Assembly (NCBI GenBank): GCA_964586425.1
Contig: CAZPHI010000034.1
Span: 1-22,007, forward strand
Direction of reading: 5' to 3'
DNA from: CAZPHI01 sp964586425
Lineage (GTDB): Bacteria > Bacillota > Clostridia > Lachnospirales > Lachnospiraceae
Length of the DNA: 22,007 bases
Under the pieces are notes generated by a model. That model ran no database searches and was not told where the DNA came from. It was given only the letters and a program-made list of their open reading frames with translations. Position 1 is the first letter of the stretch. Every line of letters starts with the position of its first letter. This document shows, piece by piece, positions 1-6,689 of this stretch. The translations under genes were made by a program, and so were the position numbers.

Positions 1-44
1 AGTGTAGATGTTGGAGTTAATTACTCTCTAACAACTACACTTTT
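1..44 (+). terminator. Hairpin with short T tail (intrinsic terminator, possibly bidirectional)
   Basis: Two 16-nt arms (1-16 and 26-41) pair with one mismatch and one G-T pair around a 9-nt loop, followed by TTTT on the + strand. It lies directly behind the stop of the small minus-strand ORF at 43-171, so it could end that transcript as well as one entering from the left on the + strand. The tail on the minus side falls outside the window, so the direction cannot be settled. Confidence 0.6.
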
Positions 45-171
45 ATGGTACTAAAAAGCCTCTATTAACAAATCTCTTATTTTTTGCGGCTGCCTGAAAT
101 GTTTCCATTACCCATCCAGCAACAGATACCAACGCAACAATCAGCACTATCTGGCTCATCGTATATCTCAT
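43..171 (-). pseudogene. 42-codon membrane ORF, likely truncated start of a CmpB-type (putative ABC-transporter type IV) protein
   Basis: An ATG at 171 is preceded by a good Shine-Dalgarno (GGAGGA, 176-181) and opens a 42-codon frame ending in TAA at 43-45. The peptide has one hydrophobic stretch (SQIVLIVALVSVAGWVMETF, about residues 6-25), a basic patch, and ends FVNRGFLVP. From memory, the hydrophobic segment followed by a W-x-x-E-T motif and FVNRGFL is the N-terminal signature of the Clostridia CmpB family (PF06541). There the motif continues with a Gly-Pro-Tyr/Trp-Cys-Pro-Ile-Tyr-Gly type sequence and several more membrane helices. Here a stop replaces that continuation and a hairpin follows. 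It is therefore either a decayed remnant or a genuine small membrane protein derived from the family. I cannot see whether the rest lies further left. Confidence 0.5.
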
Positions 172-206
172 TATGTCCTCCATGATTATGCATTTTTATA
201 TATAAA

Positions 207-250
207 TACTGCAGAATATACATGTTTTATAACGCATATATTCTGCAGTA
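207..250 (-). terminator. 14-bp perfect inverted repeat behind uxaA (weak terminator or processing hairpin)
   Basis: Arms 207-220 and 237-250 are perfectly complementary (14 bp, including CTGCAG) around a 16-nt loop. The structure starts 20 nt past the uxaA stop. On the minus strand the 3' side is TTTATATATAAAAA, a poor U tract. It probably marks the 3' end of the uxaBA mRNA, either as a weak terminator or as a stabilising stem-loop. Confidence 0.5.
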
Positions 251-270
251 GAGATAATTACTAATATAAA

Positions 271-1755
271 TTAAAGTGTTACACCCTGTTTAAAGATTGC
301 AAAATCATGGAATCCAGCTTCTTCAGCTTTTACCTTCTTACCAGATGCAACTGCAAGTACAAATTCAAATAACTCTTTTGAAAGTTCTTCCATTGGCACA
401 TCTTCAACAAGACGTCCACAGTTGAAATCAATCCAATTGCCCTTTTTACCAGCAAGTCTTGAGTTTGTAGCAATCTTAACTGTTGGAACTGGTGAAGCGA
501 ATGGTGTTCCTCGGCCAGTTGTGAAAAGTACAATCTGAGCTCCTGATGCAGCACATGCAGTAGATGCAACGAGATCATTACCTGGTGCGCTCAAAAGGTT
601 AAGACCTTTAGTCTCTACTTTTTCACCATATTTTAATACACCCTTAACAAGAGAGCTTCCTGATTTCTGTGTACATCCAAGTGATTTGTCTTCAAGAGTT
701 GTAATACCACCGTCTTTGTTACCTGGTGATGGATTCTCATAGATTTCCTGACCATTCTTCATGAAATACTCTTTGAAATCATTAATCAAATGAACTGTCT
801 TATTGAACAACTCTTCATTAGCACATCTATCCATAAGAAGTGTCTCAGCACCAAACATCTCTGGAACTTCTGTAAGAATTGTTGTTCCACCCTTAGCAAC
901 AAGCATATCTGAGAACTGACCAACTGTTGGATTAGCTGTGATTCCAGAAAGGCCATCTGAACCACCACATTTCATTCCAATAATCAATTCTTTGGCGCTT
1001 ACTTTTTCTCTCTTAAATGTTGCTGCATAAGCCATAAGCTGATCCATATATTCTGCAGCAGTTTCCTGCTCGTCTTCAACATCCTGAACCTGTAAGAATT
1101 TCACTCTATCTGGATTAACTTCGCCAATATAGTTCTTAAGAATCTCAATTCTTGAATTCTCACATCCAAGGCCAAGCACAAGTACTGCACCAGCATTAGG
1201 ATGATTAATCAAATCAGCAAGAATTGTTCTTGTATTCTCCTGGTCCTCTGTTGTCTGTGAACATCCGTAAGGATGTGGGAAAGCTACTACTTCATCAATG
1301 CCTTCTGGTTTTCTCATTCTTGCTGATGCTTCGATTGCTCTTGCAATTGAATTAACACAGCCTACTGTTGGAACAATCCAGACTTCATTACGAACACCAA
1401 CTTTTCCATTCTCTCTCATATATCCGTCGAAAAATGCTTCTTCTTTTGAAGGCTCAACATCTACACCAGTTGGATTATATGTGTAATCAAGTAATTCTCC
1501 TAATGCTGTCTTTAAATTATGTGTATGAATCCATCCACCAACTTCAACATCATCCTGAGCGAAACCAATTCTAAAGCCATATTTGATTACTGCATCACCT
1601 TTTTTAATTGGTTTGATAGCGAATTTGTGTCCCTGTGGGATATCTTCTATCATTGTAACTTCTGTTCCAGCTACATTAGCAACAGTTCCATTAGCTAATG
1701 GTTTAAGAGCTACAGCTACGTTATCACCTACATTAATTTTAATAAAATCCTGCAT
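271..1755 (-). CDS. uxaA: Altronate dehydratase
   Basis: This enzyme dehydrates D-altronate to 2-keto-3-deoxy-D-gluconate, the third step of galacturonate breakdown. It is cytosolic and, in this family, metal (Fe/Mn) dependent. The 494-residue product matches the usual length (E. coli about 495). The N-terminal SAF domain (about residues 1-85) includes the HTHNLKT segment. The GD_AH dehydratase domain follows, with KCGGSDGLSGITANP, GCTQKSGSS, TTGRGTPFASP and a C-terminal DFNCGR segment, all family hallmarks. The frame is open upstream to 1842, but the ATG at 1755 is preferred. It has GGAG 8 nt upstream and gives the normal start MQDFIKI; the 29 extra residues are Cys-rich and unlike the family. 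The gene follows uxaB in the same direction after 132 nt, so it is probably co-transcribed. Confidence 0.95.
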   Translation of the reverse strand: MQDFIKINVGDNVAVALKPLANGTVANVAGTEVTMIEDIPQGHKFAIKPIKKGDAVIKYGFRIGFAQDDVEVGGWIHTHNLKTALGELLDYTYNPTGVDVEPSKEEAFFDGYMRENGKVGVRNEVWIVPTVGCVNSIARAIEASARMRKPEGIDEVVAFPHPYGCSQTTEDQENTRTILADLINHPNAGAVLVLGLGCENSRIEILKNYIGEVNPDRVKFLQVQDVEDEQETAAEYMDQLMAYAATFKREKVSAKELIIGMKCGGSDGLSGITANPTVGQFSDMLVAKGGTTILTEVPEMFGAETLLMDRCANEELFNKTVHLINDFKEYFMKNGQEIYENPSPGNKDGGITTLEDKSLGCTQKSGSSLVKGVLKYGEKVETKGLNLLSAPGNDLVASTACAASGAQIVLFTTGRGTPFASPVPTVKIATNSRLAGKKGNWIDFNCGRLVEDVPMEELSKELFEFVLAVASGKKVKAEEAGFHDFAIFKQGVTL

Positions 1756-1812
1756 ATGCTTTTCTCCATTCTTTATATTCAATATTAAAAATCCATAGTT
1801 ACATTTAGGAAA

Positions 1813-1841
1813 TGCCGCACATCTACAAGAATTATGCGGCA
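1813..1841 (-). repeat. Intercistronic hairpin between uxaB and uxaA
   Basis: TGCCGCA (1813-1819) and TGCGGCA (1835-1841) form a GC-rich 7-bp stem with a 15-nt loop, in the 132-nt gap between uxaB and uxaA. Only TTT follows on the minus strand, so it is not a good terminator. It may be a processing or stability element that sets the ratio of the two products. Confidence 0.45.
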
Positions 1842-1887
1842 CTTCAATTATTATAATTAAATCTGAATTATTTATTCAAATCTCAGA

Positions 1888-3381
1888 TTATTTTACAAGA
1901 TCTTCAACAACAGCTCTCATACCTCTAGCTCTGATATCTGTGATATATGCTGTAATAGCATCTTCAAGACCATCAATCTTAGAAAGGTCTTCGCCACCGA
2001 AGAATTTTGTATTGCTTAAGTAAGCATGTGCGAATTCCTTAGGTGCTTTAGCTGAATTCTCTTTGAAGAAGTCAAGAACGAACTGATCATCACGGATGTT
2101 GTATTTTTCACCATTTCTATCTCCGATAAGGCAGATACCACCGTTGAATTCTCCTTCTTCCTGTGTTGAATAGAAGCTCATTAATGCTGCCATAGAGAAT
2201 GTAAGGTACTTAGGAAGTTTGTTGAACTTCTTAACATATCCAAGGAATGAAGGCATACAACGTGCTTCCCACTTAGATACTGAGTTTAATGAGATATCTA
2301 ATAATTTATGTTTAACGAATGGGTTCTGGAATCTTTCGATAACAGCGTTAGCGAATTCTTCACAATCCTCTTTAGAAAGAGATAATGTAGGAATTACTTC
2401 ATCAAATAATGTCTCTTCCATGTACTGTCTAATTGTCTTGTCATCCATAGACTGTTTAACGATATCATTACCAGCAAGGAATGAAGCAAGTACGAAAGAA
2501 GTATGAGAACCATTAAGGATTCTAACTTTTCTTTCTTTGTATGGATGATGATCCTTTGTAAATACTACATTAAGTCCTGCTTTTTCAAATGGAAGCTCTG
2601 CAGCAAGCTTCTCTAATGGAAGGTTTGAATCACTTTCAATTACCCAAAGGCCGAATGTCTCTGCTCTGTCGATTAACTGATCTTCATAACCAAACTTCTC
2701 ACAAAGTTCAGCTGCTTCGTCTCTTGGATATCCAGGAACGATACGGTCAACTAATGTTGGACAGAATGAACAAGCTGTATTAACCCAGTTCTTGAATTCT
2801 TCGCCTAAGTTCCAAAGGTCGATAAACTGCATAATGCACTTCTTAAGTTCAATACCATTGTCAGCGATAAGCTCACATGGAAGTAAGATAAGACCCTTAT
2901 CAGCTGCACCATTGAACTTTTCAAATCTCTGGAATAATAATTTTGTTAATTTACCAGGATATGTCTTAGGTGGCTCTGATTCGAATTTGTCTGTTGCATC
3001 ATATACGATACCAGCTTCTGTTGTATTAGATACGATAAATCTGAGTGATTCACTAAGACCGTATTCTACGTATTTGTCATAATCTTCAATTGCTGCAACT
3101 GCATCAATTACAGATGTAATCTGACGAGTGATTTCCTTAGGCTGTCCATTCTCAAAACCTCTTAACTGAAGTGTGTACTGACATTCCTGATCATGGAATC
3201 TTTCAAGTGTACCGAATTCGATTGGTTTTACAATAACAACACCACCGTTGAAATCTGTCTTCTCATTAGTTACATCAAAGATGTAATCAACAAATGCTCT
3301 AAGGAAGTTACCTTCACCAAACTGAAGAACCTTAACTGGTCTGTCAACTGCATGTGTAATACTTTTGTTTAATCTTTGCAT
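1888..3381 (-). CDS. uxaB: Tagaturonate reductase (altronate oxidoreductase)
   Basis: The product reduces D-tagaturonate to D-altronate with NADH, the second step of galacturonate catabolism. It belongs to the polyol/mannitol long-chain dehydrogenase family. The 497-residue length is close to E. coli UxaB (483). The N-terminal nucleotide-binding segment is VLQFGEGNFLRAF (about residues 18-30). Around residues 280-296 is the KxxxxxLNGSHTS block, which carries the catalytic lysine and the conserved Asn-Gly-x-His. DRIVPGYPRDEA and GLWVIES also fit the family. The start ATG has AGGAG 6 nt upstream. The fructuronate reductase UxuB and mannitol dehydrogenase are relatives. UxaB is preferred because uxaA and uxaC adjoin. 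A leader of about 120 nt carries an operator at the start site and a hairpin just before the ribosome binding site. Confidence 0.93.
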   Translation of the reverse strand: MQRLNKSITHAVDRPVKVLQFGEGNFLRAFVDYIFDVTNEKTDFNGGVVIVKPIEFGTLERFHDQECQYTLQLRGFENGQPKEITRQITSVIDAVAAIEDYDKYVEYGLSESLRFIVSNTTEAGIVYDATDKFESEPPKTYPGKLTKLLFQRFEKFNGAADKGLILLPCELIADNGIELKKCIMQFIDLWNLGEEFKNWVNTACSFCPTLVDRIVPGYPRDEAAELCEKFGYEDQLIDRAETFGLWVIESDSNLPLEKLAAELPFEKAGLNVVFTKDHHPYKERKVRILNGSHTSFVLASFLAGNDIVKQSMDDKTIRQYMEETLFDEVIPTLSLSKEDCEEFANAVIERFQNPFVKHKLLDISLNSVSKWEARCMPSFLGYVKKFNKLPKYLTFSMAALMSFYSTQEEGEFNGGICLIGDRNGEKYNIRDDQFVLDFFKENSAKAPKEFAHAYLSNTKFFGGEDLSKIDGLEDAITAYITDIRARGMRAVVEDLVK

Positions 3382-3401
3382 AATTATCTCCTTTATCTTT
3401 T

Positions 3402-3418
3402 GGGTGGCTTTTGCCCCC
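3402..3418 (-). promoter_or_regulatory. Small GC-rich hairpin in the uxaB leader
   Basis: In the mRNA, GGGGGC (3418-3413), an AAAA loop and GCCACCC (3408-3402) form a 6-bp G-C stem with one bulged A. It sits about 10 nt upstream of the uxaB Shine-Dalgarno (3388-3391). It could stabilise the mRNA or shape ribosome loading. There is no U tract, so it is not a terminator. Confidence 0.45.
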
Positions 3419-3487
3419 TATTTAACACTTTCTTATTCGAAGCTGCTCACATATATCTTTAAAAATGCTGTTTCTCTATCAAAGTAT

Positions 3488-3501
3488 TGTAAGCGCTTAC
3501 A
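3488..3501. promoter_or_regulatory. Operator O1, perfect 14-bp palindrome at the uxaB start site
   Basis: TGTAAGCGCTTACA is a perfect palindrome with a central CG, typical of LacI-family operators. It begins at the predicted +1 of the uxaB promoter and covers about +1 to +14, a roadblock or steric-block position. An identical copy lies at 3614-3627. The same sequence also fits the Firmicute CcpA cre consensus, so CcpA is an alternative or additional ligand. Confidence 0.85.
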
Positions 3502-3507
3502 TCAAAT

Positions 3508-3536
3508 ATTTTACAGTTTATTTATCAATAAGTCAA
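3508..3536 (-). promoter_or_regulatory. Sigma-A-type promoter of uxaB-uxaA
   Basis: On the minus strand the -35 box TTGACT (3531-3536), a 17-bp spacer and the -10 box TAAAAT (3508-3513) give a near-consensus promoter. The predicted start is near 3501, directly at operator O1. Confidence 0.8.
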
Positions 3537-3572
3537 TACCTTTATTTATACAATTGATTCTAAATATTCTTC

Positions 3573-3601
3573 TTGATAATATAAATTGCTCATGCTATAA
3601 T
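3573..3601 (+). promoter_or_regulatory. Sigma-A-type promoter of the LacI-family regulator and uxaC
   Basis: TTGATA (3573-3578), a 17-bp spacer and TATAAT (3596-3601) preceded by TGC (an extended -10). The predicted start is near 3608. Operator O2 begins about 6 nt downstream, so the unit should be repressed by whatever binds O2. Confidence 0.85.
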
Positions 3602-3613
3602 TAATTCGTTGTA

Positions 3614-3627
3614 TGTAAGCGCTTACA
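3614..3627. promoter_or_regulatory. Operator O2, second copy of the 14-bp palindrome
   Basis: TGTAAGCGCTTACA, identical to O1 and extended by one more symmetric pair (3613-3628). It lies at about +7 to +20 of the regulator promoter and 26 nt before the regulator ATG, consistent with autoregulation. The centre-to-centre distance to O1 is 126 bp, about twelve helical turns. Confidence 0.85.
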
Positions 3628-3653
3628 TTATTAGTGAACAGGAGACTTACTCT

Positions 3654-4664
3654 ATGGTTAATATATATGATGTTTCTGAAAAAGCTGGTGTTTCTATTGC
3701 TACCGTTTCTCGTGTTATTAACGGCAATTCTAATGTCAGTGAAAAAACTAAACAACGTGTACTTTCTGTTATGAAAGAGATTGGGTACACCCCTAATGTA
3801 TTCGCTAGAGGTCTAGGACTTAATTCCATGAAAACAATTGGAATTATGTGTACTGATTCTTCTGATATATATCTTGCTAATGCAGTCTACTATCTTGAGC
3901 GCGAATTAAGGAACAATCATTATGATTCTATTCTTTGCTGTACAGGTACAAGCACTGCTAACAAAGAAAAATATCTTAAGCTTGTTCTTTCAAAACGTGT
4001 AGATGGAATCATACTTGTAGGTTCCAAGTTCTTAAGTAACAAACCTGGTACCAAGGAGAATGATTATATTCTTAAAGCATCAAAAGACCTGCCAGTTATG
4101 CTTGTTAATGGTAATCTAAAAGGAAGCAATATATATGCCACCCTTTGTGATGATGAAAAAGCAGTATATTCCGTTACTGATTCACTTATCAAAAATGGGC
4201 GCAGGAATATTGTATATCTCTACACAAGCACATCATACAGCGGCATAGGTAAACTTAATGGCTACAAGAATGCTCTTACAGACAATGGTCTCCCGGTTAA
4301 TACAGCATTTACTCATATGTGTACCAAAGATATTACTAAGGGTAAAGAATACCTTAATGAATTATATAATAAGGGATATCAGTTTGACGCTGTTGTTGTA
4401 TCCGACGACTCTCTCGCTGTTGGTGCAGTAAAATTTGCATACGAACACAGCATCAGTATTCCAGAGCAGTTAAGTATTGTTGGATATAATAACTCTATCC
4501 TTGCCAAATGCACGGAGCCAGAGCTTACATCTATTGACAGTCAGGTCGAACAATTATGTATTACTGCTGTCAACTCTTTAATGAAGGTTTTTAACGGCGA
4601 AAAAGTTCCTCAAAAGACTATACTTTCCGCTGAGTTAATAAAACGCAACACAACAAATTTTTAA
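3654..4664 (+). CDS. LacI-family transcriptional regulator, probable hexuronate regulator (ExuR-like)
   Basis: The 336-residue product starts MVNIYDVSEKAGVSIATVSRVINGN, a classic LacI helix-turn-helix with the ATVSRV recognition helix and a hinge near residues 45-60. A periplasmic-binding-protein-like sensor domain follows (FDAVVVSDDSLAVGAVKFA, SIPEQLSIVGYNN). The ATG at 3654 is chosen because AGGAG lies 9 nt upstream. An upstream TTG at 3609 would add 15 residues encoded by the operator itself. The gene is divergent from uxaBA and sits 27 nt before uxaC. With the paired palindromes at both promoters, this points to a local repressor of hexuronate genes, as ExuR (also LacI-type) is in B. subtilis. 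The inducer cannot be read from the sequence. Confidence 0.88.
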   Translation: MVNIYDVSEKAGVSIATVSRVINGNSNVSEKTKQRVLSVMKEIGYTPNVFARGLGLNSMKTIGIMCTDSSDIYLANAVYYLERELRNNHYDSILCCTGTSTANKEKYLKLVLSKRVDGIILVGSKFLSNKPGTKENDYILKASKDLPVMLVNGNLKGSNIYATLCDDEKAVYSVTDSLIKNGRRNIVYLYTSTSYSGIGKLNGYKNALTDNGLPVNTAFTHMCTKDITKGKEYLNELYNKGYQFDAVVVSDDSLAVGAVKFAYEHSISIPEQLSIVGYNNSILAKCTEPELTSIDSQVEQLCITAVNSLMKVFNGEKVPQKTILSAELIKRNTTNF

Positions 4665-4691
4665 TGCCAACAGGCAGAATGGAGGATCAAC

Positions 4692-6098
4692 ATGAAACAA
4701 TTCATGGACAAAGATTTTTTACTTTCAACACCAACAGCACAGCACCTTTATCATGATTATGCTGCAAAGATGCCAGTACTTGACTATCATTGCCATATCA
4801 ACCCAAAGGAAATCGCTGAAGACAGAAAATTCGAGAATATCACACAGGTATGGCTCGGTGGTGACCATTACAAATGGCGTCAGATGCGTACTAACGGCGT
4901 AGATGAAAAATACATCACAGGTGATGCATCAGACAGAGAAAAATTCCAAAAATGGGCTGAAACTCTTGAGAAAGCAATTGGTAACCCATTATATCACTGG
5001 AGTCATCTTGAACTTCAGAGATACTTTGGTTACATGGGTCACCTTAATGGTGAAACAGCTGAAGAAGTTTGGAATATCTGTAATGCAAAATTAGCAGAAG
5101 CTTCTATGTCAGTACGTAACTTAATTAAACAGTCTAATGTAACATTAATCTGTACAACAGATGATCCAATCGATTCTCTTGAGTACCACAAACAGATTGC
5201 AGATGATAAAACATTCGATGTACAGGTACTTCCAGCTTGGAGACCTGACAAAGCTATGAATATTGAGAAACCAGAATTCATGGATTATATGGCTAAATTA
5301 AGCGATGTATCAGGAATCAAAGTTACTTCTTTTGCTACATTAAAAGAAGCATTAAAGAATAGAATGCAGTTCTTCGCTTCTATGGGTTGTTCAGTATCAG
5401 ATCATGCTCTTGAATATGTAATGTACAAACCATACACAGACGCTGAAGTTGATGCAATTTTTGCAAAACGTGCAGCAGGCGAAGCACTTACAGATATCGA
5501 AATGAACAAATACAAGACAGCATTTATGGTATTCGTTGGTAAAGAATACAACAAACTTGGCTGGGTTATGCAGTTACATTATGGTACAATCCGTGATAAC
5601 AACGTATTCAGATACAATCAGTTAGGACCAGATACAGGATATGACTGTATCAACACATATGACTGTTCAGCAGAGATGGCTCAGTTCCTTAATGCTCTTA
5701 ACTCAACAGATGAACTTCCTAAGACAATCATCTACTCTCTTAACCCTTCAGTTAACGCTGCAATCGGTACAGTTATTGGATGTTTCCAGGATTCAACAGC
5801 TGTTGGCAAGATTCAGCAGGGTTCAGCTTGGTGGTTCAATGATCACAAAGTAGGTATGACTAATCAGATGACTTCACTTGCTAACTTAAGCTTACTTGGT
5901 AACTTCATCGGTATGCTTACTGACTCAAGAAGCTTCCTTTCATACACAAGACATGAATATTTCAGAAGAATTATGTGTGAATTAATTGGTGGATGGGTAG
6001 AGAATGGTGAATATCCAAACGATGAAAAAGCTCTTAAAGCAATCGTTGAGGGTATCTCATACAACAACGCTGTAAGATATTTTGGATTCAATTTATAA
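4692..6098 (+). CDS. uxaC: Uronate (glucuronate/galacturonate) isomerase
   Basis: The product interconverts D-glucuronate with D-fructuronate and D-galacturonate with D-tagaturonate, the entry step of hexuronate catabolism. At 468 residues it matches the family (E. coli 470). It belongs to the amidohydrolase-like superfamily. The metal-binding D-x-H-x-H appears as DYHCH at residues 31-35. Other family segments are VWLGGDHYKWRQMR, QLHYGTIRDNN, GSAWWFNDHKVGM and the C-terminal LGNFIGMLTDSRSFLSY with RHEYFRR. GGAGG lies 6 nt before the ATG. The 27-nt spacing from the regulator gene, with no obvious promoter between them, suggests co-transcription. The gene ends at a bidirectional terminator facing the convergent gene on its right. 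Confidence 0.96.
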   Translation: MKQFMDKDFLLSTPTAQHLYHDYAAKMPVLDYHCHINPKEIAEDRKFENITQVWLGGDHYKWRQMRTNGVDEKYITGDASDREKFQKWAETLEKAIGNPLYHWSHLELQRYFGYMGHLNGETAEEVWNICNAKLAEASMSVRNLIKQSNVTLICTTDDPIDSLEYHKQIADDKTFDVQVLPAWRPDKAMNIEKPEFMDYMAKLSDVSGIKVTSFATLKEALKNRMQFFASMGCSVSDHALEYVMYKPYTDAEVDAIFAKRAAGEALTDIEMNKYKTAFMVFVGKEYNKLGWVMQLHYGTIRDNNVFRYNQLGPDTGYDCINTYDCSAEMAQFLNALNSTDELPKTIIYSLNPSVNAAIGTVIGCFQDSTAVGKIQQGSAWWFNDHKVGMTNQMTSLANLSLLGNFIGMLTDSRSFLSYTRHEYFRRIMCELIGGWVENGEYPNDEKALKAIVEGISYNNAVRYFGFNL

Positions 6099-6141
6099 TC
6101 AACATATAACATAATAAAGGTGCTTCATATTGTGCACCAAT

Positions 6142-6178
6142 AAAAAAAGCGGATGGCTGTTATTCAGTCATCCGCTTT
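6142..6178. terminator. Bidirectional intrinsic terminator between uxaC and the convergent zinc-ribbon gene
   Basis: A 14-bp stem (6146-6159 with 6165-6178, one G-T pair) has a 5-nt loop. On the minus strand it is followed by a run of seven T (complement of 6142-6148). On the + strand it is followed by TTTAATAAT. It serves both convergent transcripts. Confidence 0.9.
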
Positions 6179-6184
6179 AATAAT

Positions 6185-6658
6185 CTACTCTTTATTCTTA
6201 TGCAAAATATGCATAACTCCAGTTTGTTTTTTAGTTGCGCTCTTAGGCTTTTCACCTACTTCAGCATTCCATAATGCAGTGCTGATATTATTAGTCATCT
6301 TCACCATACAATCTGGGCAATACCTTCCATATCTTATATCAGTTCCGCAATTCTGACACTTGATATACATATTAGAACCATCTGGTATCTCAATTCTTCC
6401 TTCTTTAAGTAATTCATTAACATAGTCAACCGAAACACCTGTAGCCTGACTGATAGCAATTGCCGTCTGTGAACCATTCTTCTCTAGAAACATCTTTACC
6501 TTTCCAAAATCAGAAAGCTCTTCATACCCACAACTCATACACTTATATATGTCTCCATACATATAAGTCATACTCTTATCACACACTTTACAAAATACCG
6601 GTCTCTCATATAGTTTCTTTGGTCTTTCTTTGTTATTTCCCTTTGTACCAGTAGACAT
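6185..6658 (-). CDS. Zinc-ribbon / helix-turn-helix protein resembling flagellar-region protein YvyF (TIGR03826)
   Basis: The 157-residue product has a four-Cys zinc ribbon (CKVC about residue 23, CMSC about residue 40), a central helical segment (MFLEKNGSQTAIAISQATGVSVDYVNELLKEGRI) that reads as a helix-turn-helix, and a second Cys cluster (CQNCGTDIRYGRYCPDC). The tail is basic. The order of Cys cluster, HTH and CxxC-type ribbon ending in a GR-x-C-x-x-C motif recalls YvyF, found beside flgM in Firmicute flagellar loci. Here it follows a c-di-GMP phosphodiesterase gene, not flgM. The start is the ATG at 6658, with AAAGGTGG 8 nt upstream; a GTG four codons earlier would overlap that site. Its molecular function is unknown; the family match is by architecture only. 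Confidence 0.72.
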   Translation of the reverse strand: MSTGTKGNNKERPKKLYERPVFCKVCDKSMTYMYGDIYKCMSCGYEELSDFGKVKMFLEKNGSQTAIAISQATGVSVDYVNELLKEGRIEIPDGSNMYIKCQNCGTDIRYGRYCPDCMVKMTNNISTALWNAEVGEKPKSATKKQTGVMHILHKNKE

Positions 6659-6689
6659 CTTTGTAACCACCTTTCATCATTATATAATA

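Noticed and set aside
1756..1842. N-terminal extension of UxaA (29 residues)
   Set aside because: The ATG at 1755 has a good ribosome site and the normal family start. The extension crosses the intercistronic hairpin and is unlike any altronate dehydratase.
3609..3653. Upstream TTG extension of the LacI-type regulator
   Set aside because: It would translate through the operator, has no ribosome site, and the ATG at 3654 with AGGAG gives the standard LacI N-terminus.
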